A DNA stretch of 64,000 nt from Candidatus Azobacteroides sp. (GTDB lineage Bacteria > Bacteroidota > Bacteroidia > Bacteroidales > WRGA01), in NCBI GenBank assembly GCA_021201815.1, contig JAJQEC010000114.1, positions 52,084 to 116,083 of the forward strand, written 5' to 3'. The position numbers and the translations under genes were made by a program. The notes below the pieces were generated by a model, which was given only the letters and a program-made list of their open reading frames with translations, did not search any database and had not been told where the DNA came from. Of this stretch, positions 37,838 to 47,416 are shown in pieces; the first letter of the stretch is position 1; every line of letters begins with the position of its first letter.

Positions 37838-38588
37838 AGATGAAACTATTGCTTACGAATATTTAAGCAAACTGATCAGGAAAGCAGATCCGGCCATAGA
37901 GATAATTGCTGCAACCGAAAGTATTTCTTAAACAGTGAAATGGTTGAAATCCAATCCGGCACCGGATCTTATCTTTATGGATATTCATCTTTCGGATGGG
38001 TCAGCATTTACTATTTTTGATCTCATTGTAGTAGAAACTCCTATAATTTTCACTACTGCTTACGATGAATATGCGATTCAAGCTTTTAAAGTAAATAGTA
38101 TCGATTATCTTCTTAAACCGATAGAAGAAGCAGACCTTAAAAGGGCAATTGAAAAGTTTGGTAAACTAAATCGGAAAAAAAAGAGAGAGTATCTTTTTCA
38201 ACAGACACAAACAAACTTTTCCGGAAATTATTTCACAAAACTTCTTGTTTCTCACCGGGACAGCCTGATTCCTGTTTCTATAGAGGAAATTGCTTATTTT
38301 TATACGTCAGCACATCAGACTATGATTTGCCTTTCAAGCGGGAAGCAATTCTCGTATAACAAAACCCTGGATTCCATCATCCAGCATCTTGAGCCGGAAT
38401 TGTTTTTCCGGGCAAATAAACAATTTATTATTTCAAAAGAATATGTCACGAACATTACTATCTGGTTTGACCGTAGGTTGCTGATTAGTCTTTCCGTAGA
38501 AACTCCGGAAAGGATTTATATAAGTAAGAACAAATCTGCCGAATTTAAAGAGTGGATTGTAAGCGGAAATAAGAAAGAGGCAAAATAA
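37818..38588 (+). pseudogene. LytTR response regulator, interrupted by one in-frame TAA
   Basis: ATG 37818 opens the receiver domain MKVLIVEDETIAYEYLSKLI. Codon 38 is TAA (37929-37931). The same frame continues TVKWLKSNPAPDLIFMDIHLSDG, with the phosphoacceptor Asp in FMDIHLSDG, then ITTAYDEYAIQAFKVNSIDYLLKPI and a LytTR DNA-binding domain (about 150-256). A total of 256 codons is normal. Only one base needs changing, so the gene looks freshly damaged. A GTG or ATG after the stop could yield a product lacking the first helix and strand, including the acidic EDE pocket, which would not be phosphorylated normally. Confidence 0.85.
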
Positions 38589-38744
38589 AAACAAGTACTA
38601 AAGATCAGGCGTCCGAAATGATAACAGGAGTAATTAAAGCTTTTTTATTTTTAACAGGATTGGATTTATAAATTTAAATCATTATTATAAGAAACCTGTA
38701 TATCCTGTGAGGAAATTGAAAATATCTTTTAGATTTGTAAAATT

Positions 38745-39317
38745 TTATTCTCCCGGTTTTAAAGGTATATCCTTACTTAACAGAAACTTTTTTAAATCTT
38801 CTGTTGATAGTTCTCCGAGTTCTAATAATTGATTATACGGTTTTTTCAGGTTTAGTAATCTTCCAAAAGCAGGTTCGGTTTTAAGTCCTTCTTTTTTTAA
38901 TTGGATAATATTCTGTTTTACTTTTTCATCGGCAAGTTCAAGAATATCGTTTTCCACTATCATGTGTCGGAACCCTTTTTGTTTTGATGTTTCTGTAGGT
39001 TCTGCATATATTTCTACAGGCATATTCTTATATATAAAACCAGCCACATAGGAAAAATCATCCATATGAAAATGAAATGAAGCGAAAGAGGAAAAAGAAT
39101 TGTGTATAAGTTTATGAAATTCTTTCTTTTCTCTTAGATGACAAATAATATCCAAATCACTGCTATCTGTATATATTCCAATTGGAATAGTACCTACTAA
39201 TAACGGATCATATTCACAAAGAATCCGGAAAATATCTAACTCTTCCAAAAGCCTTGCACTTCGTTGTTGTAAGGAGTCTCCGGTTTTGAGGTAATCTAAT
39301 GTTGACCATGAATGCAT
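38745..39317 (-). CDS. DUF4269 nucleotidyltransferase-like protein
   Basis: From ATG 39317 it has 190 residues. The segment LVGTIPIGIYTDSSDLDIICHL (about 36-57) has the G(T/S)-x-x-x-G, D-x-D pattern of nucleotidyltransferase folds and matches DUF4269. Function is unknown. The open frame continues to ATG 39398, adding a hydrophobic 27-residue segment; a TACCTTTG box at 39412-39419 lies just before that longer start. The family N-terminus favours 39317, but the promoter favours the longer form. Confidence 0.78.
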   Translation of the reverse strand: MHSWSTLDYLKTGDSLQQRSARLLEELDIFRILCEYDPLLVGTIPIGIYTDSSDLDIICHLREKKEFHKLIHNSFSSFASFHFHMDDFSYVAGFIYKNMPVEIYAEPTETSKQKGFRHMIVENDILELADEKVKQNIIQLKKEGLKTEPAFGRLLNLKKPYNQLLELGELSTEDLKKFLLSKDIPLKPGE

Positions 39318-39529
39318 AGATAACAAAATCAAAAGCCAGAAATCAGGAAACAAAAGAATGAGAAATGTTTTCTGACTGCCGGACAATTTATTATTCATTT
39401 ATAAAGAAAAACAAAGGTAAAAAATTTATTCTCGGAAAGTTTATCCTTTCTCCTTTTATATAAATTAGAAAGAGAAAGGATAAACTTTATATGAGTTATC
39501 AAAAGCTATCTCTGGATATTTAGGAGGTA

Positions 39530-41860
39530 TTATTGTTTACCTCCTGAGATAATACCCGGATCATTATCTGCATTATTAACGATTCGGTTAACTCCTTTAG
39601 ATTGCTTGCCGAAATTCAGGTTAATATTTAGCCGGATAAGAAATGTACGGGTCATGTTTCCGCTATGTATTTCCGATTTGACCGGATTTAATGCCGACCA
39701 GTTCTCATTTTCCGAGCGGTAGGTTTTGATAAATGGATTATGAATTCCTGCCATCAGAGACCACTCCGGCTTCTTGTACCCGGCTGTAAAGGTATCCATT
39801 AATTGTCCTTTTAATAATTGTTCTCCGTATACATATCTGTCCGGTGGTGTAATGGTGGTAAAATTAGCAATCCAGTTTTTATAAGAGAAATCCAGATTAA
39901 AACGAATTTCTTTCATCGTATAAGTGTGAAGATAATCGTTTCCTTTGCTTATATAACGATTTAATTTAGGAGATACGGATAAACTGATGTAATCTTTCCA
40001 GGGCTTAATCCTGAAAGTAACTTCTGCGCTCAGATTTTCAAAGGATTTCTGATTCTTATATGTACGAACAAATAAGCCGTCTTCCAAAAATATAGATTCC
40101 ATGATCGGTTTGTATTCATGCAGATAACCGACCAGTGCGTCCACACTCCACCATCCTTTATTACATCCGGCATTAAAATACTGGTTTAATGAAAGATACG
40201 AATCCAGGTCCGGATTTCCTCTTCTTACCTGCAGTCCGTCAATAAGTTGCTCCACGTTATTCAGGTAAGCAATAGCCGGCGCATTGTTCTTTAAATGGAT
40301 ACGGTAACGGAAGTACATATCATTTGTGGGTGTATAAGTAAACCGGGCAGAAGGCTGAAGCATATATTTTTCATGCCGACCATTGGCCTGACTATAATAA
40401 AAGCGGCTACCTGCCAGATTGACCATATAACCGAAATGCCTGATTTTTCCCTGATACTCTGCATATACAAAACTTTCTGCCTGTCTGAGGGATACATCAG
40501 CAATTGTCGAGCCCAGGTATTCATTATCCGTATATGATTGGATGTGCTTTATTCCTCCGGTTAACTTTCCTTCACCGAGCTTCTTTTCATAAATACCTTC
40601 TCCGATCAGGGAATATTTATTTCCGGAAATATCGGAAAAGATATCTGTTTCCGGAATATCCTGTCTTAATTCCTGATAGATACGGTTACTTTTTGTATCA
40701 ATATAAGTTCCTACAACGTTGAAAATAAGTAGCTGATCGTTTTTTAAATACTGTTGAAAATAAAGATCAAGTGCCGGAGAATTGCTTTTTTCTGTTGAAT
40801 GATCATATATCGATAATGGCAGCTCATTATCTGAAATATACAATTTACTTTTCCTGTCATTATAAGAAGCCGGAAAGTCAAGATAAATATAACGGAATTG
40901 TGCCGAGAAGAAATATTCATCTTTTTCCAGAAAACTGTAATTTATATTTGAAGTAAATAATTTTTTATTGAATAGTGTCGGCTCCCCTGCTTCCACTCGG
41001 TGTAATTCATAATCGGAGAAAAAGAACTTTTCATCGTATTCCCGGGTCCAATCTCCTTTACGTTGAACAAAACGGGCATTTACAGAAACTTCGGATTTCC
41101 CCCGGTTATATTTCCCTGCCAACATATTATCAATAGAGGTCCTGCTTCCTCCGATGTTATGCATAAATCCACCACGAATACTTCCTCCGGCTTCCTTTTT
41201 CCGGGTAATGTAATCAATAACAGCCGCCACATCACCATAGCGTATTCCCGGATCATCATGGTATTCGATCCGTAGAATTTCGTCCGGATTAAGAGCTGCG
41301 ATTTCTCCGTAACCAACCAATACACCATTAATTCTTAATTGGACTTCCCCGTTTTGCGAAGTAAAAACTTCTCCTGAAATAGGATCGACAATAATCCGGG
41401 GCAACTGAAGCTTACTTAATAAATCCAATCCGTCAACAGAAGATTCTACCTGTGTTTTTGAAGGTAAAATTGATTGGCGGTCTGTATTTCGGATTATTCT
41501 TCTGGCTGCAACTGTCACTTCATTTATTTCTCTTGAAAGAGGTTGTAATTGTATATGGAGTGGTTGCGCGGGTTCATGAACAGAAAGAAAAGTATAATAA
41601 TCCCGATATCCCAGATAAGAGACAGAAATCAGGTAATCTTTTTCTTCGATATTCGGAAACGAGAAAAAACCATCCATATCACTACTTATCCCCTGTATAA
41701 GCGTAGAATCCTGTCTTAATAATAATACAGTTGCAAAAGAAATGGGAGAATCATCTTCCACGTCTGATATCTTCCCCTGAATTTCCGTCTGTTTTGCCGA
41801 AAGGAGAGTTAAATTGGATAATATGACTATAAAAGCCAGCATGAGTTTTTTTGAATTCAT
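39530..41860 (-). CDS. Outer-membrane beta-barrel family protein (TonB-dependent-receptor-like)
   Basis: A 776-residue outer-membrane protein. Signal peptide MNSKKLMLAFIVILSNLTLLSA, then a CarboxypepD-regulatory-like domain at about 25-100 (EIQGKISDVEDDSPISFATVLLL...GISSDMDGFFSFPNIEE), a plug-like region at about 115-215 with DILRIEYHDDPGIRYGDVAAVIDYITRK, and a long barrel with many alternating aromatic strands ending RTFLIRLNINLNFGKQ. This is the OMP_b-brl_3 architecture. Regulation by the TetR protein encoded upstream is likely because palindromes like its presumed site lie before the start. No SusD or ABC transporter is adjacent; the substrate is unknown. Confidence 0.85.
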   Translation of the reverse strand: MNSKKLMLAFIVILSNLTLLSAKQTEIQGKISDVEDDSPISFATVLLLRQDSTLIQGISSDMDGFFSFPNIEEKDYLISVSYLGYRDYYTFLSVHEPAQPLHIQLQPLSREINEVTVAARRIIRNTDRQSILPSKTQVESSVDGLDLLSKLQLPRIIVDPISGEVFTSQNGEVQLRINGVLVGYGEIAALNPDEILRIEYHDDPGIRYGDVAAVIDYITRKKEAGGSIRGGFMHNIGGSRTSIDNMLAGKYNRGKSEVSVNARFVQRKGDWTREYDEKFFFSDYELHRVEAGEPTLFNKKLFTSNINYSFLEKDEYFFSAQFRYIYLDFPASYNDRKSKLYISDNELPLSIYDHSTEKSNSPALDLYFQQYLKNDQLLIFNVVGTYIDTKSNRIYQELRQDIPETDIFSDISGNKYSLIGEGIYEKKLGEGKLTGGIKHIQSYTDNEYLGSTIADVSLRQAESFVYAEYQGKIRHFGYMVNLAGSRFYYSQANGRHEKYMLQPSARFTYTPTNDMYFRYRIHLKNNAPAIAYLNNVEQLIDGLQVRRGNPDLDSYLSLNQYFNAGCNKGWWSVDALVGYLHEYKPIMESIFLEDGLFVRTYKNQKSFENLSAEVTFRIKPWKDYISLSVSPKLNRYISKGNDYLHTYTMKEIRFNLDFSYKNWIANFTTITPPDRYVYGEQLLKGQLMDTFTAGYKKPEWSLMAGIHNPFIKTYRSENENWSALNPVKSEIHSGNMTRTFLIRLNINLNFGKQSKGVNRIVNNADNDPGIISGGKQ

Positions 41861-41911
41861 TATTATTACTTTTTATATATGATACTACTATTAGTATGTT
41901 AAGTACCCAAT

Positions 41912-41929
41912 ACATACCCATCGGTATGT
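41912..41929. promoter_or_regulatory. 18-bp palindrome, candidate TetR operator 1
   Basis: ACATACC-CATC-GGTATGT, 52 bases upstream of the barrel gene ATG. A weaker related site, ATACTA-CTAT-TAGTAT, lies nearer at 41882-41897. Confidence 0.5.
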
Positions 41930-42178
41930 TAGATAACAAAAAATATATGTTGACTAAAAAACCAAGTCTTGTTTGTGAAGGCTAGGACATATGTTCACTT
42001 TACACTCATTTTTTGCCATCTACTGATATTTTTTGTTAAGTTTATGTCTATAAGCTTTTAAAGTGCATATATATGCTGTACCTGTTTTCTTTTTCACGCC
42101 ATTCAATTTTTATATGTTATAATTAAATCTATCTTTTCTATTTGTATAGACGATTGGATTCAACATATATTTTAAAAA

Positions 42179-42196
42179 ACATACCATTAAGTATGT
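42179..42196. promoter_or_regulatory. 18-bp palindrome, candidate TetR operator 2
   Basis: ACATACCATTAAGTATGT has the same length and ACATAC/GTATGT arms as operator 1 and lies 250 bases away in the same 464-base gap, which otherwise holds no gene that I can see. Confidence 0.5.
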
Positions 42197-42324
42197 TTTT
42201 ATAAAAAAGATGCTTTTAAAGAAAACGAATAATAAGGAAGAAAAATACAACATGCAGTAAAACAGCAGAATAATAAAAAGAAAGAATATTTCTTTTTATT
42301 ATATTCTTTAAATTTTCCGGAAAT

Positions 42325-42927
42325 TTATTTACCGGTTAATAACCGGTAAAGATTGTCCCAGTCCCTCTGTAGTTCTTTTAAAGAAGTGATCCCATCTTTA
42401 TTAATAAAAGCACGGTTCATGGAAATGCCATCACTAAGATTAATAAACATATTAGCAATTTGTTCGTCGGGAATATCCGATTTAATTTCTTTTTTTCTTT
42501 TGGCCGTTTCAATGATTTCTGTCCAGGCCCATATCTCCTTTTTACGCTGTGCAATATGTATGCTGAGGAAATCATTTACCCGGCGGGAAGCTTCATGAAG
42601 AAATAAAAAAAGATTCGTATCTCCTTCTTCAAGATCACCTGTATTGGAAGGATCTTCGAGTAGTTTCAGATAAGTAGAATAAAATTCCTTTAATGAAGTC
42701 CGGGGAAAGTTTCGGAAATCCGTAATCAAACCATGATTATAAAAATATTTAACTACCGCTTCAAACAATTCTTCTTTACTTCTATAATAATGGTAGAATG
42801 CCCCTTTCGTAAGTCCTGCTTCTTCTACAATCTCATTTAGGGAGACTTCTTTATAGCTTTTCTTTAAAAAAAGACCGAAGGCAATCTGAAGGATTTGCTT
42901 TTTTGTATCTGCCATATTTTCTGACAA
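42325..42927 (-). CDS. TetR/AcrR family transcriptional regulator
   Basis: A 200-residue regulator. The N-terminal HTH runs from about residue 9 to 55: ILQIAFGLFLKKSYKEVSLNEIVEEAGLTKGAFYHYYRSKEELF, with recognition helix TKGAFYHYY. The C-terminal ligand domain is variable. The gene lies upstream of the barrel gene on the same strand, and two similar 18-bp palindromes sit between them. It probably represses the barrel gene in response to an unknown small molecule. Divergent to it on the right is an iron alcohol dehydrogenase, which could also be a target. Confidence 0.9.
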   Translation of the reverse strand: MSENMADTKKQILQIAFGLFLKKSYKEVSLNEIVEEAGLTKGAFYHYYRSKEELFEAVVKYFYNHGLITDFRNFPRTSLKEFYSTYLKLLEDPSNTGDLEEGDTNLFLFLHEASRRVNDFLSIHIAQRKKEIWAWTEIIETAKRKKEIKSDIPDEQIANMFINLSDGISMNRAFINKDGITSLKELQRDWDNLYRLLTGK

Positions 42928-43052
42928 TTAATATGCAAAGGTAAAAAGGAAAAAGGAATACGTAATAAACAAAAGAGAAAAAAGGAATTTGTTTTATTTT
43001 ATTTTAATATTTTACTTTTTGAGTAATAGGTGGGTGAATAAAGATATTTGCT

Positions 43053-43060
43053 TAATTTTG
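43053..43060 (+). promoter_or_regulatory. Candidate -7 box of the alcohol dehydrogenase gene
   Basis: TAATTTTG, about 104 bases before the ATG at 43164. Confidence 0.4.
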
Positions 43061-43163
43061 TAGAGAATACCTGCATCATATAAAGAAAATTATAAGCTTC
43101 CTTTATTATATATAAAAGGGAGAATATAATAGGTTTAATATATTTAATAATAAAAATATAATT

Positions 43164-44306
43164 ATGAATAATTTTATTTTTCAAAATCCTACAAAACTTG
43201 TTTTTGGAAAAGGACAAATAACCCTCTTAAAGGATTTAATTCCTCAGGAGAAAAAAGTAATGGTGACCTACGGAGGAGGAAGTGTAAAGAAAAACGGTGT
43301 TTATAACCAAGTAAAAGAAGCTTTAAAAGACCATGATATTATTGAATTCTGGGGAATTGAACCGAATCCGACAATAGAAACTTTAAGAAAGGCTATTACG
43401 TTGGGAAAAGAAAATAAAATCGATTTTCTGCTGGCTGTTGGTGGAGGTTCTGTGTTAGACGGGACCAAACTTATTGCTGCAGGAATTCCTTACGAAGGAG
43501 ATGCTTGGGAAATCGTACTGCAAGGACAGGCTAAAGAGAGTATTCCTTTTGCTTCTGTTATGACTTTACCGGCAACCGGATCAGAGATGAATACAGGAGC
43601 AGTTATTTCCCGGACAGAAACTAAGGAGAAATATGGATTTAATAATCAATATCCGGAGTTTTCCATTCTGGACCCTGAAACTACTTATTCTCTTCCTGCC
43701 CACCAGATTGCGTGCAGTTTGTCTGATATATATGTCCATGTAATGGAACAATATATGACTACCACCGGACAATCCCGGATTATGGACCGTTGGGCAGAAG
43801 GATTGTTACAAACGGTGATTGAAATAGCTCCCCAAATTCGTAAAAACCAGACGGATTATAATCTGATGGCAGACTATATGCTTGTTGCTACACTTGCCCT
43901 TAACGACATGATCCGTATGGGTGTCTCACAGGATTGGGCGACTCACATGATAGGTCACGAACTAACAGCACTCCATGGCTTAACGCACGGAGCCTCTCTC
44001 GCTATTGTTCTTCCTGCTACCTTAAGAGTTCTTAAGGAACAGAAAAAAGACAAGCTACTGCAATACGGAGAACGGGTATTTGGCATCACAGAGGGTAGTG
44101 AAGAAAAACGAATTGAAGAAGCCATTGAAAAAACAGAAGGTTTTTTCCGTTCTCTGGGACTGAACACCCGTCTTTCGGAAGAAGGAATCGGAGAAGAAAC
44201 AATTAATACAATTGCCGAACGCTTCAATAAAGCCGGAGTAACATACGGTGAAAAAAGGAATGTGACAGGCAATGTCGCAAAAGAAATTTTACGGAGTGCT
44301 TTGTAA
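43164..44306 (+). CDS. Iron-containing alcohol dehydrogenase (YqhD/BDH type)
   Basis: A 380-residue NAD(P)-dependent dehydrogenase of the group III iron family. The N-terminus MNNFIFQNPTKLVFGKGQI is family-typical. Cofactor motif VGGGSVLDGTK is near 92-102, TLPATGSEMN near 133-142. Metal ligands are in SDIYVHVMEQY (Asp and His, near 189-199) and GHELTALHGLTHG (His residues, near 257-270). It likely reduces aldehydes such as butyraldehyde or lactaldehyde-type compounds using NADPH. It is monocistronic and ends before a convergent GNAT gene. Confidence 0.93.
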   Translation: MNNFIFQNPTKLVFGKGQITLLKDLIPQEKKVMVTYGGGSVKKNGVYNQVKEALKDHDIIEFWGIEPNPTIETLRKAITLGKENKIDFLLAVGGGSVLDGTKLIAAGIPYEGDAWEIVLQGQAKESIPFASVMTLPATGSEMNTGAVISRTETKEKYGFNNQYPEFSILDPETTYSLPAHQIACSLSDIYVHVMEQYMTTTGQSRIMDRWAEGLLQTVIEIAPQIRKNQTDYNLMADYMLVATLALNDMIRMGVSQDWATHMIGHELTALHGLTHGASLAIVLPATLRVLKEQKKDKLLQYGERVFGITEGSEEKRIEEAIEKTEGFFRSLGLNTRLSEEGIGEETINTIAERFNKAGVTYGEKRNVTGNVAKEILRSAL

Positions 44307-44366
44307 TAAAACTAAAAGAAACTGCCTGAAAAGTAATTTTCATTGTTAATTTCGTTCTTTTTTAAC

Positions 44367-44419
44367 CACAAAGAGCTAAGTACGCAAAGAAATTAATTAC
44401 GTACCTGGTGCTCTTTGTG
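44367..44419. terminator. Convergent hairpin between alcohol dehydrogenase and GNAT genes
   Basis: CACAAAGAGC (44367-44376) pairs with GCTCTTTGTG (44410-44419) and GTACG (44380-44384) with CGTAC (44400-44404). No T run follows closely, so it may be a repeat rather than a classical terminator. Confidence 0.45.
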
Positions 44420-44476
44420 ATTAATTAAAGAATGGAAATACCTGATATATTATTAAGACTGCATTTTACTCTTTCC

Positions 44477-44881
44477 TCAGGTCCAAAGAGAAGTAATAAA
44501 CATAGGCACTTTTTCTTTTCCTGCCTTAAATCCGCAATGTTTATAAAACCCGGTTTCTTTTTCATACGCAATGAGGACAATCCTCATATAGCTTTTGTAT
44601 TTCTCTTTGATTTTTCCGATAAGCTCTTTCCCGATTCTTTTATCCTGGTAATCCGGATGAATCAGCAAATAATGAATATAAGCTGTCATGATTCCATCAT
44701 CCAGTGCATTGACTAACCCGATTAAAGTTTCTCCATCCCAGGCAGAAAATACAGTTGCGGAGTTTTGCATGGCCTCTGCCAGTTTTTCCGGATAATGTCC
44801 GGAAGACCATCCGACAGAAAGAAATAATTCCTGCAAACTTTCCGGAGAGAATTGTTTAATTTCTTTATATTCTATTTTCAT
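44477..44881 (-). CDS. GNAT family N-acetyltransferase
   Basis: A 134-residue single-domain acetyltransferase. The acetyl-CoA loop is in LLIHPDYQDKRIGKELIGKI, about residues 73-92 (Q/RxxGxG/A, here DKRIGKE), and FYKHCGFKAG near 112-121 closes motif B. Length is typical of small GNATs. The acyl acceptor is unknown. It is monocistronic on the minus strand. Confidence 0.88.
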   Translation of the reverse strand: MKIEYKEIKQFSPESLQELFLSVGWSSGHYPEKLAEAMQNSATVFSAWDGETLIGLVNALDDGIMTAYIHYLLIHPDYQDKRIGKELIGKIKEKYKSYMRIVLIAYEKETGFYKHCGFKAGKEKVPMFITSLWT

Positions 44882-45018
44882 AAAAGTAAATATTTATACA
44901 AATATATAAGAAAAATAACAAGATTACTTTTATGGAGCCACACACTATAAACCTGCTTTCCTATATGGACCATCAAAAATTAATTTAATTTTAAACTATA
45001 TTATTCGATTTATAGTTT

Positions 45019-45026
45019 TAATTTTG
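45019..45026 (+). promoter_or_regulatory. Candidate -7 box of the ABC ATPase gene
   Basis: TAATTTTG, 19 bases before the ATG at 45046. Confidence 0.45.
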
Positions 45027-45045
45027 ATTTTTAATATTTCAGTAA

Positions 45046-45696
45046 ATGATACGTACAAACAATATTACGAAAAGCTTTGATAAATTACAGGTTTTAAAGG
45101 GAATTGATCTCCATATCCTTCCGGGAGAAATAGTAGCGATAGCTGGTCCGAGCGGCGCAGGGAAAACCACATTGCTGCAAATCATTGGTACTCTTGATAA
45201 GCCGGATAGCGGAGAAGTTGAAATAAACGGAATAAATGTAAGTAAATTAAAAGAGAAAGAACTATCAGTTTTCCGCAACCAGAATATCGGTTTTATATTT
45301 CAGTTTCACCAGTTATTGCCGGAATTTACCTCTTTGGAAAATGTAATGATTCCCGCATTGATAGGAAATAAAAAGGCGGGAGAAGCAGAAAATAGAGCAA
45401 AAGAACTTTTATCCTTTTTAGGACTAAAAGATCGTTTTGAGCATAAGCCATCCGAACTTTCAGGAGGGGAAAAGCAACGGGTAGCCGTAGCAAGAGCATT
45501 GGTAAATGAACCACATGTGATTCTGGCAGATGAACCATCAGGAAGCCTCGATACAAAAAACAAGGAAGAGTTACATAATTTATTCTTTGATTTAAGGAAA
45601 CAGTTCGGACAAACATTTGTTATTGTTACACATGATGAGGAATTAGCCCAACGTTCAGACAGAATTATTCACATGAAGGACGGATTAATTATATAA
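45046..45696 (+). CDS. LolD-like ABC transporter ATP-binding protein
   Basis: A 216-residue ATPase. Walker [10 protein letters not shown] is at 34-42, the Q-loop in [12 protein letters not shown] near 85-96, signature LSGGEKQR near 138-145, Walker [10 protein letters not shown] near 158-166 and the H-loop in VTHDEEL near 191-197. The MacB/LolD class fits, and in Bacteroidota a lone gene of this type commonly serves lipoprotein release with LolC/E-type permeases coded elsewhere. No permease is adjacent, so the partner is unproven. It precedes rpoN by 176 bases. Confidence 0.88.
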   Translation: MIRTNNITKSFDKLQVLKGIDLHILPGEIVAIAGPSGAGKTTLLQIIGTLDKPDSGEVEINGINVSKLKEKELSVFRNQNIGFIFQFHQLLPEFTSLENVMIPALIGNKKAGEAENRAKELLSFLGLKDRFEHKPSELSGGEKQRVAVARALVNEPHVILADEPSGSLDTKNKEELHNLFFDLRKQFGQTFVIVTHDEELAQRSDRIIHMKDGLII

Positions 45697-45806
45697 ATAT
45701 ATTTGTGAATAAATGCATATTGTTTCTTATAAGCAATGCCCGGAATTTATTATTTGTGAAAGAAAAATAAATCTTGTTTTTGTTGACATGAATTCCTGTT
45801 ACATTC

Positions 45807-45839
45807 TTTGATGGTTATCCGAAATTTCGTGTAAATTTG
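45807..45839 (+). promoter_or_regulatory. Promoter of rpoN
   Basis: TTTG at 45807-45810 and TAAATTTG at 45832-45839 with a 21-base spacer give a good match to the Bacteroidota consensus; the ATG follows 33 bases later. Confidence 0.6.
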
Positions 45840-45872
45840 TAATAAATATCCATTTCAACTTGTTTATTAAAC

Positions 45873-47303
45873 ATGCAAAAGCTTAGGTTAGAGCAAAAAT
45901 TACAACAAAAACTATCTCCGCAACAAATTCAGGTGATTAAGTTGCTGGAATCGACTACTCTGGAACTGGAAGAAAAGATAAAACAGGAACTGGAGGAAAA
46001 TCCTGCGTTGGAAGAATCCGATGAACATATTGATAATGAAATAAACAACAATGGTGAAGAAACTGAGGATTTGTCATTAGGTGATTACCGCGATGAAGAT
46101 GATATCCCTCCTTATAAACTGGAAACAAATAACCGAACAACAGGTGAAAAAAAAGAAGATATTCCTTTTTCAGCAGGAATTACTTTTCATGAATCTTTAA
46201 TTGACCAGATTGCCCTGAGAGACCTTTCTAAAAATCAATTTCTGATTGCAGAATACATTATAGGAAATATAGATGACGAAGGTTACTTGAGAAGAGACCT
46301 GCAATCTATTTCTGACGATTTGATTTTTCAGGTAAATATGGATGTATCTGTCGGGGAATTGGAAGACATCTTAAGAGTTGTGCAGGATCTGGAACCAACC
46401 GGTGTCGGAGCAAGAACCCTTCAGGAGTGTTTACTTATTCAACTTAGAAAACAGGAGGAAACAGGAGACTCCAATCTGGCTATCACATTAATTCAAAATC
46501 ATTTTGATGAATTTGCTTATAAGCACTATGACAAAATTGCCCGTGAATTAAATATTTCAGAAGCCAGATTAAAGGCAGTGATTCAGAAAATAACCACATT
46601 AAATCCAAAACCGGGAAATGCGTTCAGTACTCCTTTGGAAAACCGAAAAGAAACTATTATTCCTGATTTTATCGTAGAATATCATAATGGACAATTGCAT
46701 ATAAGCCTTAATCATAAAAATGTTCCGGAATTAAAGATAAATCCGGAGTTCTCTTCCTTATTGCAGGATTCCTCATTGAATAAAGCGCAACTTTCTGCTA
46801 ATGAAAAAGATGCAACTATCTTTATTAAACAAAAGTTAGATTCTGCCAAATGGTTTATTGATGCATTAAAACAAAGGCAAAACACGTTGTTATCCACTAT
46901 GAACGCAATTGTAAGTTTTCAGCAGGATTTTTTCAAAGATGGGGATGAGGCATCTCTTAGGCCTATGATATTAAAAGATATTGCCGAAATGACCGGATTT
47001 GACATATCCACTATATCCCGGGTTAGTAATAGTAAATACGTACAAACCAATTTCGGAGTTTATTCTTTAAAATACTTTTTTTCGGAGGCTATGCAAAGAG
47101 AAGACGGAGAAGAAATCTCTTCCCGGGAAATAAAAAAGATAATTCAGGAATGTATTGCCAATGAAAATAAAAAAAAGCCTTTAACGGATGAACAGTTAAC
47201 CGAAGTCTTAAAACAAAAATCTTATGTCATTGCAAGAAGAACTGTTGCAAAATATAGAGAACAACTTAATATACCCGTAGCCCGTCTAAGAAAAGAAATT
47301 TAA
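45873..47303 (+). CDS. rpoN: RNA polymerase sigma-54 factor
   Basis: A 476-residue sigma factor. Region I is the Gln/Leu-rich start MQKLRLEQKLQQKLSPQQIQVIKLLE with ELEENPALEE. An acidic region II (about 48-95) follows. The core-binding and HTH region III ends with the diagnostic RpoN box ARRTVAKYR at 454-462. It recognises -24/-12 promoters and needs enhancer-binding AAA+ activators. No activator gene is in the window, so its regulon is elsewhere. Confidence 0.97.
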   Translation: MQKLRLEQKLQQKLSPQQIQVIKLLESTTLELEEKIKQELEENPALEESDEHIDNEINNNGEETEDLSLGDYRDEDDIPPYKLETNNRTTGEKKEDIPFSAGITFHESLIDQIALRDLSKNQFLIAEYIIGNIDDEGYLRRDLQSISDDLIFQVNMDVSVGELEDILRVVQDLEPTGVGARTLQECLLIQLRKQEETGDSNLAITLIQNHFDEFAYKHYDKIARELNISEARLKAVIQKITTLNPKPGNAFSTPLENRKETIIPDFIVEYHNGQLHISLNHKNVPELKINPEFSSLLQDSSLNKAQLSANEKDATIFIKQKLDSAKWFIDALKQRQNTLLSTMNAIVSFQQDFFKDGDEASLRPMILKDIAEMTGFDISTISRVSNSKYVQTNFGVYSLKYFFSEAMQREDGEEISSREIKKIIQECIANENKKKPLTDEQLTEVLKQKSYVIARRTVAKYREQLNIPVARLRKEI

Positions 47304-47332
47304 AAAGAAAAAACAAGATAAAGACAAACAAA

Positions 47333-47375
47333 GAAGACCGAAAAATAGATTAATAAAATCTATTTTTCGGTCTTC
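47333..47375. terminator. Bidirectional terminator between rpoN and a T9SS cargo gene
   Basis: GAAGACCGAAAAATAGAT pairs perfectly with ATCTATTTTTCGGTCTTC over 18 bp, with T-rich flank on the plus side and A-rich (T on minus) on the other. Confidence 0.9.
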
Positions 47376-47416
47376 TTTCTCTTTATTCTTTTTAGTTTTG
47401 CTTATAATCCGCGAAT

